DNA of 34,577 nt, from contig CAZEAN010000061.1 in NCBI GenBank assembly GCA_964510225.1, positions 1 to 34,577 on the forward strand, written 5' to 3'. A program made the position numbers and the translations under genes. A model generated the notes under the pieces. The model had not been told where the DNA came from, ran no database searches, and saw only the letters and a list, made by a program, of their open reading frames with translations. The stretch is from CAZEAN01 sp964510225 (GTDB taxonomy: Bacteria > Planctomycetota > Planctomycetia > Isosphaerales > Isosphaeraceae). Position 1 is the stretch's first letter. The number at the start of each line of letters is the position of its first letter. Below, piece after piece: positions 15,997-22,938 of the stretch.

Positions 15997-18891
15997 TCAG
16001 TCTAAGGAGCGGACTAGTTCCCAGTGGATTGTCCCATCATTGCTATCGACCCGGACTTGGAATCCCTCGGATGTTCGTTGTACAGGAATCTGTTTGATCC
16101 GACGTCCAGAGACGTCAAGTGCATACGCCGTCACTGGACGATCTTGACGCCAAGTGAGGTTCCCTTGGATCGGCTCGAGACGGAGAGGAGGTCGACCAGG
16201 ATCGGCTACCTCACGATGCCAATGATCCACCCAACGAAGACCAGTCGGCTCGACTTGAGCGATAGCAGTGATGAGTAATCGATCCGCACGAGCAATCGGC
16301 TCCGAGTTTGTGCTCGACGCAATAATCACTCCAAATCGATTCTCAATCTTGATCGTGAGATCACTAAGCGTGCTCGGACGGCGGTTGGTCCAGCCCGCAA
16401 GACCCTGTGTCGAAGCCGTGTCGATTGCCAAAATCCCCCGTCGAAAATCCCAACCCAAATCACGATCATCTCGACGGCCTTGATTAACCGCCGGGGAACG
16501 CTGGAGAAGGAGCGAAGCTGAGTGGGGCAGGAGCCCAAAGACTTGTGGATTGCCGTTAATGACTTCGGGAACGATGTAGACGTCACGTCCACCGCTCGTC
16601 CCTGATGCAGCCGCTCCCCAGTCTTCCGGATGGGGCCCGATCGCACGTCGCACTAAACCACCCCAACCCTCTGTTCGAGCGATCTGTGTTGCGAGAAGTA
16701 AATCAGCTCCTTCAAACGGTAACGCCCAAGCACCTTCAGTGTAGGAAGCATACTGCCCGACAACGTACGGCATCATGCCCAGATCCTTCTTCTGAGCCAT
16801 CGTGAGCAAGTCGTTCGCGCGCTGGCGGAGGAGTGAACGTCGATCAGGGCTTGAGTAGCTCGGTGGAGACCAGTAGAGGCGGTCGTCCACAAGATCCAAG
16901 CCATTTCCTTGTTGCGCTTCTACGAACTCCTCATCACGACGCCAATGGGAACTCCCAGCGATCGGAACTCGGACGCCGATTCTCTGAAGTTCTTCCGCCA
17001 AGGATCCCCACTGAGACGCCTCAACAGCTTCCCACGATGATTGTCCTGAGCTTGATCGGAGATCATTGATTCGATTCTGCAAGACTTCGGACTGTCCTGC
17101 TGGGAGGATTCCTGGGCTGTCGTTGAGATCGAAGAGGGAACACTCACCCACGAGCGTGATCCATGCGAGTACAGGGTCGTCCTTCAACGCCAGTCCCGTC
17201 TTGGGATTCTGGTGTGTGAGGAGTTCTGTGGCGATCCGTCGTGCTCGCTCACGAATTTGGGGATCAAACGCTGCTGCTGGCCCACCACCAGGAGGTAAGA
17301 CGCGACCGTCCACCACACCATCACCAGAACGGAATCGCGCCTGCCCCTGCAATTCAATGCAGAGGTAGATCCCGCGCGACTTCAAGGCGTCAACAAAGTA
17401 ATCGAAGTCGTCAACTGAGAGTGGGTCTAATGTGCTCGTGTCGTCCTGGGCGTCATCAATTAAGGAACCACCAGGTCCTAGAGGTGCATCCAGGCCATCG
17501 ATCCTGACGAGATTCACACCGGATCGAGCAAGGCGATCGATCAGCGCGTCAATCCGAGACCTCGATCCAAACGCAAGCGAAGGTGTCAAGGAAACCCCAA
17601 AGAAGCGAATTGGAGTACCATCCTCGAACTGGAGCTGGTTATCGCGGTGAGTCACAAAACCATGGCTTCCAGCTGGTGCCTCAAGGTGGTGGCTCGCATC
17701 CAGTGCTGAACCAGCTTCAACCCCTTCCGAAGCCGAGAAGGGAGGCCAGTCCGCCCCTGATCCTTCAAGATGGAATGGACGCCACCGAGCCACTCCAGAC
17801 CGATCAATCCGATCGCCCAGGACCTCCACACGGTCGATCCGGATCTCTCCCCGACGGTCTCGTTTCTCGAGCTGGAGGACAGCGATCGCTGCACCAGTCG
17901 GGACAGGTATAATCGCTTGGTCGGTCCTCCAAGGGAAAGTACCAGACCACCGGATCACCTGAGCGACACCGTTACGTCCCGATAACTGTCGGCCTTCACT
18001 ATTCAAGAAGAATAGGTAGGCAAGTGCTCCTCCCGACCCTCGGAGATCGGTCCCTGCTGCCCTCATCCGGACCGAAATCCGTCGGAATTCATCGGCCGGT
18101 AGTCCAATTGTCGCAATCGCACGATCTTCCGCCTCAGCAAGTTCAAGGGCCGTCGATGAGCGGTCACCCGGATGAACCCGCCTCGCTTCTCCTTCGAGAA
18201 TCCAGTGGGCCGGATCCGATCCACCAAGTTCAAATCCACCGTTGACTATCAAATTTGTTGTTTCGATTCCATCGACAGGAACTTGCTGGATCGTTAAGCC
18301 GTCGATGTCAAGAGTCCCCGTGGCACCGAGGAGCCCAACGGTTAAGATCGCGTCGCGGGTCTCGGGTGGGACGGCAATCCGAGTGGAGTGCCGGACCCAA
18401 CGACCCTCTGGAAGATTGAGCCAAGGGCCGAGCGTTCCTCGTGCGGTGTTCCGGAGATTTTCGTCGAGGAGATCGAGCAGCAACAGCGGTTCCTCACCAA
18501 TCCGCTCTCCTGGCAAGAGCGGCTCCGATCCTCGACGAAGCCAGAGTCCAACAATCAGCGCTGCTGTTTCACGACCATCAACACCGAACGCGCGACTGAT
18601 CCGTGCCGGTCTCGAGGGCTTCGCTGCCTCAAACCGTAAGAACGTAGCGCCATCAACCCCATCATCATCGACCAGAGCGGCGTCTCGACGGTTGTACCAC
18701 AGATCGGGAACACCATCCCCGTCGCTGTCGGTCTCAAAGTCCTCGCGACGAGGCGCCTCGGGACGGTCGATCAAACTCTCCTGGACTGCGATCGAGCCGA
18801 CCAGGCTGGTATTTTCGATTCCAGGGGATCCTGTGGCGAATCCGAGCGCAAGGAGGAAGAGTAACTGTCGGTCCATGACAAGCAAACTCAA
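15997..18891 (-). CDS. Large secreted glycoside hydrolase-like protein, probably catalytically altered
   Basis: A 964-residue exported protein. The signal peptide is at about 5-25 (VMDRQLLFLLALGFATG). Residues 55-63 (DSDGDGVPD) form a calcium-binding thrombospondin-3/dockerin-like loop. Residues about 85-380 look like two carbohydrate-binding-type beta-sandwich segments (a repeated theme around NLIVNGGFELGGSDPAHW). From about 415 a GH5-like TIM barrel is suggested by the strand TPIRFFGVSLTPS and by GVNLVRIDGLDAP. The acid/base candidate is Glu583 in ITLVGECSLF, where relatives usually have an Asn-Glu pair. The position of the nucleophile seems to be Gln713 (YVVGQYAS). It starts 22 bp after the methyltransferase gene, in the same direction. 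The barrel assignment is by motif resemblance only. Confidence 0.65.
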   Translation of the reverse strand: MSLLVMDRQLLFLLALGFATGSPGIENTSLVGSIAVQESLIDRPEAPRREDFETDSDGDGVPDLWYNRRDAALVDDDGVDGATFLRFEAAKPSRPARISRAFGVDGRETAALIVGLWLRRGSEPLLPGERIGEEPLLLLDLLDENLRNTARGTLGPWLNLPEGRWVRHSTRIAVPPETRDAILTVGLLGATGTLDIDGLTIQQVPVDGIETTNLIVNGGFELGGSDPAHWILEGEARRVHPGDRSSTALELAEAEDRAIATIGLPADEFRRISVRMRAAGTDLRGSGGALAYLFFLNSEGRQLSGRNGVAQVIRWSGTFPWRTDQAIIPVPTGAAIAVLQLEKRDRRGEIRIDRVEVLGDRIDRSGVARWRPFHLEGSGADWPPFSASEGVEAGSALDASHHLEAPAGSHGFVTHRDNQLQFEDGTPIRFFGVSLTPSLAFGSRSRIDALIDRLARSGVNLVRIDGLDAPLGPGGSLIDDAQDDTSTLDPLSVDDFDYFVDALKSRGIYLCIELQGQARFRSGDGVVDGRVLPPGGGPAAAFDPQIRERARRIATELLTHQNPKTGLALKDDPVLAWITLVGECSLFDLNDSPGILPAGQSEVLQNRINDLRSSSGQSSWEAVEASQWGSLAEELQRIGVRVPIAGSSHWRRDEEFVEAQQGNGLDLVDDRLYWSPPSYSSPDRRSLLRQRANDLLTMAQKKDLGMMPYVVGQYASYTEGAWALPFEGADLLLATQIARTEGWGGLVRRAIGPHPEDWGAAASGTSGGRDVYIVPEVINGNPQVFGLLPHSASLLLQRSPAVNQGRRDDRDLGWDFRRGILAIDTASTQGLAGWTNRRPSTLSDLTIKIENRFGVIIASSTNSEPIARADRLLITAIAQVEPTGLRWVDHWHREVADPGRPPLRLEPIQGNLTWRQDRPVTAYALDVSGRRIKQIPVQRTSEGFQVRVDSNDGTIHWELVRSLD

Positions 18892-18913
18892 TCAGTGTGA
18901 CAACGGTTCATTC

Positions 18914-19702
18914 CTACGAACGATCAGGCTGATCCTTCTCTTCCGACTCCCGACGTTCCGCGGCATCATGTTGTGCTTGACCGGTCATTGGAACGAAGAG
19001 GGTCGGACGGATGGCACCCCCTTCGAGTTTGCCATTTTTCTTGTCGAAGACGTAGACCTTCTGATCAAACCGAGACCCGATCGGGATCACCATCCGCCCC
19101 CCTTCCTTCAGTTGGTCGATCAGGGGTGGAGGGATGGATTCGGGAGCACAAGTGACGATAACCTTATCGAACGGAGCTGCCTCGGGCCAACCGACGTAGC
19201 CGTCACCGACCCGACTCTTGATGTTTTCGTAACCGAGTTCCTTCATGACCGCCGCCGCGCGGACACCCAATGGTTCATGGATCTCAACCGAGTAGACCTC
19301 GGCGACGAGCTGTCCGAGAATCGACGCCTGATAGCCTGATCCGGTCCCGACTTCGTAGACCTTGTCGGCCGGCTCCGGCTCAAGGAGTTCGGTCATAAAG
19401 GCGACATCGAACGGTGGGGTGATCGTCTGGCCTTCGCCGATCGGAATCGACTCATCATCGTAAGCGAACCGGCGGTATTCTTCAGGAACAAACCGGTGCC
19501 GGGGAACGCTCCGGAAGGCCTCAAGGACACGTTCTGCCTTGATTCCACGTTCCACAAGATGCCGCTGGACCATCCGCTCTCGGGCTGAGGCAAATGGATC
19601 TGAGGGTTGAGCCGGCTCCTCTTGGGGAATCGGGATCAAAGGGCTTGAGAGCAGTGCTATTACAACGGTTTGATGCAGCCAGAGCGCTGAGATTGTCGCC
19701 AT
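18914..19702 (-). CDS. pcm: Exported protein-L-isoaspartate O-methyltransferase
   Basis: The enzyme methylates isoaspartyl residues with S-adenosylmethionine so that damaged proteins can be repaired. The start is ATG 19702, supported by a GGGAGGAG ribosome-binding site; the longer frame to 19822 is not needed. The N-terminus is then a signal peptide or anchor (MATISALWLHQTVVIALLSS), so the enzyme should act outside the cytoplasm. Catalytic landmarks are VPRHRFVPEEYRRFAYDD (66-83), GEGQTITPPFDVAFM (89-103) and the SAM-binding motif VGTGSGYQ (118-125). The length is 262 residues, longer than the cytosolic enzyme because of the leader. It lies 95 bp after ilvC and 22 bp before the glycosidase-like gene. 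Confidence 0.85.
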   Translation of the reverse strand: MATISALWLHQTVVIALLSSPLIPIPQEEPAQPSDPFASARERMVQRHLVERGIKAERVLEAFRSVPRHRFVPEEYRRFAYDDESIPIGEGQTITPPFDVAFMTELLEPEPADKVYEVGTGSGYQASILGQLVAEVYSVEIHEPLGVRAAAVMKELGYENIKSRVGDGYVGWPEAAPFDKVIVTCAPESIPPPLIDQLKEGGRMVIPIGSRFDQKVYVFDKKNGKLEGGAIRPTLFVPMTGQAQHDAAERRESEEKDQPDRS

Positions 19703-19797
19703 CCGCTCTCCTCCCGTGGTCAATCGGCGTTCTCGAAGCCCCTTTTTAAAGAGATCTTCCTGATTATCGTACGATCCGATTCCTGAACACCAGAGAT

Positions 19798-20802
19798 TTA
19801 GACCGTCTTTGAATCGATCCAACTCATCAGACCTCGGAGCCGCTTTCCGACCTCTTCGACCGGGTGCGAGCGCTCGAGACGCTTCGTGGCACTAAACACT
19901 GGTCGTCCACCCCGATTTTCGAGAATCCACTCGCGTGCGAACTGACCGGTCCGGATTTCGTGGAGAATCTGCTTCATTTCGGCTCGAGTCTGCTCGGTGA
20001 TGATCCGAGGACCTCGGGTATAGTCACCGTATTCAGCGGTGTTCGAAATGCTGTAGCGCATGTAGTTGAGGCCTCCTTGGTACATCAAATCGACGATCAA
20101 CTTCAATTCGTGGAGGCATTCAAAGTAGGCACTTTCGGGCTGATAGCCGGCTTCAACGAGCGTTTCGAAGGCCATCTTGACCAACGCGCTGATACCGCCA
20201 CAAAGAACGACTTGTTCACCGAAAAGATCCGTTTCCGTCTCCTCGGCGAAGGTGGTCTCAAGAACACCGCCCCGAGTTCCGCCGATCCCCTTCGCATACG
20301 CAAGGGCGAGTGATTTTCCTTGCTCGGAGCATCCATCACCGGTGGCGATCAAGCAAGGAACACCACCCCCCTTGGTGAATTCGCTCCGGACAAGATGCCC
20401 AGGGCCTTTCGGAGCGACCAGTGCCGAGTCCACGCCATCCGGAGCGACGACCTGTCCAAAGTGGATGTTAAACCCATGCGAACAGAGTAGAAGGTTCCCC
20501 GGTTTGAGATTGGGCTTAATGTCGTTGTTGTAGACATCAGCTTGAACTTCATCAGGGAGAAGGATGTTGATCAAGTCACCGTTCGTCGCCGCCTCGGCTG
20601 CCGAAACCGGTGAGAACCCATGCTCAACCGCCAAGTCGTGGTTCTTCGAACCCGGACGCTGACCGACAATCACCGTGCAACCACTGTCTCGGAGATTCTG
20701 AGCGTGGGCGTGCCCTTGGCTCCCGTAACCAATAATCGCGACTGTTTTTCCCTTCAGAAGCCCGAGATCGGCATCCTGATCGTAGTACATCGTAGCAGGC
20801 AT
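19798..20802 (-). CDS. ilvC: Ketol-acid reductoisomerase (NADP+)
   Basis: IlvC isomerises and reduces 2-acetolactate (or acetohydroxybutyrate), the second common step of valine, leucine and isoleucine synthesis. The 334-residue product is a class I (short) enzyme with the Rossmann motif GYGSQG at 25-30, the metal-binding segment FAEETETDLFGEQ, and ECLHELKLIVDLMYQGG in the C-terminal knotted domain. The start at 20802 is backed by an AAGGG ribosome-binding site. It is probably first in a minus-strand run with pcm and the glycosidase-like gene. The acetolactate synthase small subunit lies about 1 kb away on the other strand. Confidence 0.95.
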   Translation of the reverse strand: MPATMYYDQDADLGLLKGKTVAIIGYGSQGHAHAQNLRDSGCTVIVGQRPGSKNHDLAVEHGFSPVSAAEAATNGDLINILLPDEVQADVYNNDIKPNLKPGNLLLCSHGFNIHFGQVVAPDGVDSALVAPKGPGHLVRSEFTKGGGVPCLIATGDGCSEQGKSLALAYAKGIGGTRGGVLETTFAEETETDLFGEQVVLCGGISALVKMAFETLVEAGYQPESAYFECLHELKLIVDLMYQGGLNYMRYSISNTAEYGDYTRGPRIITEQTRAEMKQILHEIRTGQFAREWILENRGGRPVFSATKRLERSHPVEEVGKRLRGLMSWIDSKTV

Positions 20803-21122
20803 TGAAGAAACCCTTCAATTCAGTTGTTGAGCATCTGTTGTTGGATTCATCGGAGAGAAGTCACGGCCGATCCTCGATCTCGCCTCAATTCCGAGGAAGG
20901 CGCAACATGGTTGCCTGTCTTACCATAACGAATGCCTCCGATGCCAGTCGGCCGCCGGATCTTGATGAGTCGTGAACCGTTTCGTTTCCTAGAGTCTCTA
21001 GTTGTTTGGGTAGTAGACCCTCTCAATCGATGTTTCGCTCAAACCTTGTTCCAGCTTCAGCATCTCCCTGGATCTCTCGTTTGAGAGCGTCACCCCTCGA
21101 TGTCAAACGGGAGTTTGACCCA
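20803..21122. other. Divergent regulatory gap, ilvC / Uma2-family gene
   Basis: A 320-bp divergent region. It contains the ilvC ribosome-binding site and GGGAG at 21109-21113 for the Uma2-family gene. No leader peptide or regulatory hairpin stands out, and no promoter boxes are convincing. Confidence 0.4.
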
Positions 21123-21746
21123 ATGAGCAACCTATCGGACGACGTCCGGCACGCTGATGAGGGCGAACCAACCTGGGAGATTGCCAAGCTCTTTCCGGTT
21201 CAAGGATCCTGGAGCCCCGAAGAGTACTTGAGACTCTCTGGAAACCGACTTGTCGAGTTCAATGAAGGGTTCGTCGAGATTCTGCCGATGCCAACGTTGA
21301 CTTATCAGTTGATCGTCCAATTCCTTTATCGGTCATTGCGTCAGTTTGTCGTTGATCGAGGTGTCGAGACTGTTGTGGTCGCACCGTACCGGATCAAGAC
21401 CGTCGTTAATCGGTTTCGGGAGCCGGAGGTCGTTTTCCTAGCCAACGAGCGGGCTGCTCAGGTCGGCGAGGTCTTTGCCGATGGTGCAGATCTGGTGATG
21501 GAAGTCGTCGCAGTCGATGACCCTGCAAGAGATCTTGACCTTAAACGAGTGGAATATGCCGAGGCAGGCATCCCCGAATATTGGATCGTTGACCCCTTCG
21601 AGGGACGGATCATTGTCCTCGTGCTTGAGCCGGGCAGTTCAACCTACCAGGAGTACAAGAACTTCCAACGCAGCGAACAGGCGTCATCAGAACTCTTGTC
21701 TGGTTTTGAAGTCTCTGTCACCGAAGCACTTGCAGCAGCGCCCTAA
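21123..21746 (+). CDS. Uma2 family (DUF820) putative endonuclease-fold protein
   Basis: The start is ATG 21123 with GGGAG at 21109-21113; the longer TTG-initiated frame from 21006 is less likely. The 207-residue product has the Uma2 pattern of a PD-(D/E)xK-like restriction-endonuclease fold: the N-terminal SPEEYLRLSGNRLVEFNEGF, a REPEVVFLAN strand where most members have PD, LVMEVVAVDD with Glu127, DLDLKRVEYAEAGIPEYWIV with Asp139 and Lys141, and the YWIVDP strand. Such genes are very abundant in cyanobacteria and planctomycetes, and their role is unknown. It sits upstream of ilvH in the same direction, 106 bp apart. Confidence 0.85.
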   Translation: MSNLSDDVRHADEGEPTWEIAKLFPVQGSWSPEEYLRLSGNRLVEFNEGFVEILPMPTLTYQLIVQFLYRSLRQFVVDRGVETVVVAPYRIKTVVNRFREPEVVFLANERAAQVGEVFADGADLVMEVVAVDDPARDLDLKRVEYAEAGIPEYWIVDPFEGRIIVLVLEPGSSTYQEYKNFQRSEQASSELLSGFEVSVTEALAAAP

Positions 21747-21852
21747 CAGTTGCGGTTTTTCCAATGAACGTCGTAGACTGAGATGGGCAAAATCGACCCC
21801 AACATCTGGGATGACACGTTTTTTCGCCACACGTTCTGAATTGAGCACATCA

Positions 21853-22446
21853 ATGACTGAGACAGCGACTCAGCGACTCATGACCGGCCGAAACCGACAC
21901 GTTCTCAGTGCCTTGGTGCAGAACCAGCCTGGGGTCCTCGCCCATATTTCGGGGATGCTTGCCTCCCGAGGATTCAACATCGACAGCCTCGCCGTCGGGG
22001 AGACGGAAGATCCCGGGCTCTCACGCATTACCTTCGTGGTCATCGGCGATGACCGTGCACTTGAACAGATCCGGAAGCAGCTCGAAAAGGTCGTCACCGT
22101 TGTCAGAGTGATTGACATCTCCGGCGAAGCCTTCGTGGAACGGGACCTGATGCTCATCAAGGTCGACGCGACACCCTCGCGGCGGATTGAGATCCGAGGG
22201 CTCGTTCAGGACTTCCGCGGCCGGATTGTCGACTTCGGCGCGGAGCAGCTCATCATCGAAATCAGTGGCCAAGAACAGAAAGTGGAAGCCTTCATCGACC
22301 TCATGCGACCTTACGGAATCAAAGAACTGGCACGGACCGGCCGGATCGCCCTCGTTCGTTGCAGCACACCTACTCAGACGGCTCCCGGCGCAATCAACGA
22401 GCCGGAACCCGAACCTCTTGAGATCGTTGGGCACTCTCAGCTCTAA
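21853..22446 (+). CDS. ilvH: Acetolactate synthase small (regulatory) subunit
   Basis: This subunit binds valine and regulates the catalytic IlvB/IlvI subunit in branched-chain amino acid synthesis. The 197-residue protein has an N-terminal ACT domain (RHVLSALVQNQPGVLAHISG, then LASRGFNIDSLAVGETED) and the C-terminal regulatory domain (ERDLMLIKVDATPSRR; IIEISGQEQKVEAFIDLMRP). The reading frame is open from 21517, but homology begins near the ATG at 21853, so that start is used. The large subunit gene is not in this window, which is unusual because ilvB and ilvH are normally adjacent. A hairpin follows the stop. Confidence 0.9.
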   Translation: MTETATQRLMTGRNRHVLSALVQNQPGVLAHISGMLASRGFNIDSLAVGETEDPGLSRITFVVIGDDRALEQIRKQLEKVVTVVRVIDISGEAFVERDLMLIKVDATPSRRIEIRGLVQDFRGRIVDFGAEQLIIEISGQEQKVEAFIDLMRPYGIKELARTGRIALVRCSTPTQTAPGAINEPEPEPLEIVGHSQL

Positions 22447-22466
22447 GGATTAATGAACGTCGGACG

Positions 22467-22489
22467 GGGTGATGGTCCTACTATCACCC
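22467..22489 (+). terminator. Hairpin after ilvH
   Basis: GGGTGAT (22467-22473) pairs perfectly with ATCACCC (22483-22489) over a 9-base loop, 20 bp after the ilvH stop. There is no long T-run. Confidence 0.45.
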
Positions 22490-22560
22490 TTCGCAGCAAC
22501 TTGGGGATACAGCGAATTCGCTACCGAGGATCTTGAAGAGGGATGTCAGAACGATAATTT

Positions 22561-22809
22561 TCACACATCGGTTCTCGGATGATCGTGATGTGTTTGTAGA
22601 TGACGTCGGTGGCTTGTAAGGTTGTTTAAAGTAAAGGCTTGAGCAGTGGGACCATCGGCTCGCAGAAGTTCCAGCTTCCTCGACTGTCGGGCGATCGCCA
22701 GCAGGAACCCCACAAAGCACACGATGCGGTCCTGCCATCGGCTCAATTTTTCAGTGGTTGAAAGTCGAGCTTGAACGATGCTGTTGTTGAGGCGACCGTC
22801 AGTCGATCG
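22561..22809 (-). pseudogene. Possible gene relic inside the inverted-repeat segment (doubtful)
   Basis: A minus-strand frame is open from 22809 to a TGA at 22561-22563 (82 codons), with a TTG at 22746 but no ATG. A central part, LSRWQDRIVCFVGFLLAIAR, is helical and protein-like. The frame begins just after a stop and its end (HHDHPRTDV) looks random. It may be a decayed fragment of a mobile-element or other gene, or chance. No family is recognised. Confidence 0.2.
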
Positions 22810-22938
22810 TTAGAACGCCCCGGTTCAGCCGCAGCAGGACCATCACCCCACTCATTGGCGGAGAAGGACTGCTAAGGCACCGAAGATGTAATACTCTGTA
22901 ATCGGAGCAATTCGATCTACCTTCGGAGAATAGCGCTG

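Larger units (their letters stand above)
22466..22849. repeat. 14-bp inverted repeats bounding a 384-bp segment
   Basis: GGGGTGATGGTCCT at 22466-22479 and its exact reverse complement at 22836-22849 enclose a non-coding segment between ilvH and the MscS gene. The match extends to 16 of 17 positions. The arrangement recalls a small non-autonomous element or a decayed insertion, but no target-site duplication was identified. Confidence 0.35.
22447..22938. other. Intergenic stretch between ilvH and the MscS gene
   Basis: A 492-bp gap with no convincing complete gene. It holds the post-ilvH hairpin, the 14-bp inverted repeat, a further hairpin (ACACATC at 22563-22569 with GATGTGT at 22587-22593) and the doubtful relic frame listed separately. 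Confidence 0.4.

Noticed and set aside
18242..19339. 365-codon plus-strand frame
   Set aside because: It runs antisense to the glycosidase-like and pcm genes, which have signal peptides and conserved motifs. Its translation is Arg/Ser/Pro-rich and shows no fold.
21783..21839. 18-codon frame (ATG to TGA) just before ilvH, considered as a leader peptide
   Set aside because: It has no run of Leu, Val or Ile codons and no attenuator hairpin follows it before the ilvH start.
21517..21852. Upstream extension of the ilvH frame
   Set aside because: It overlaps the Uma2-family gene and its translation has no IlvH similarity; the ACT domain begins just after ATG 21853.
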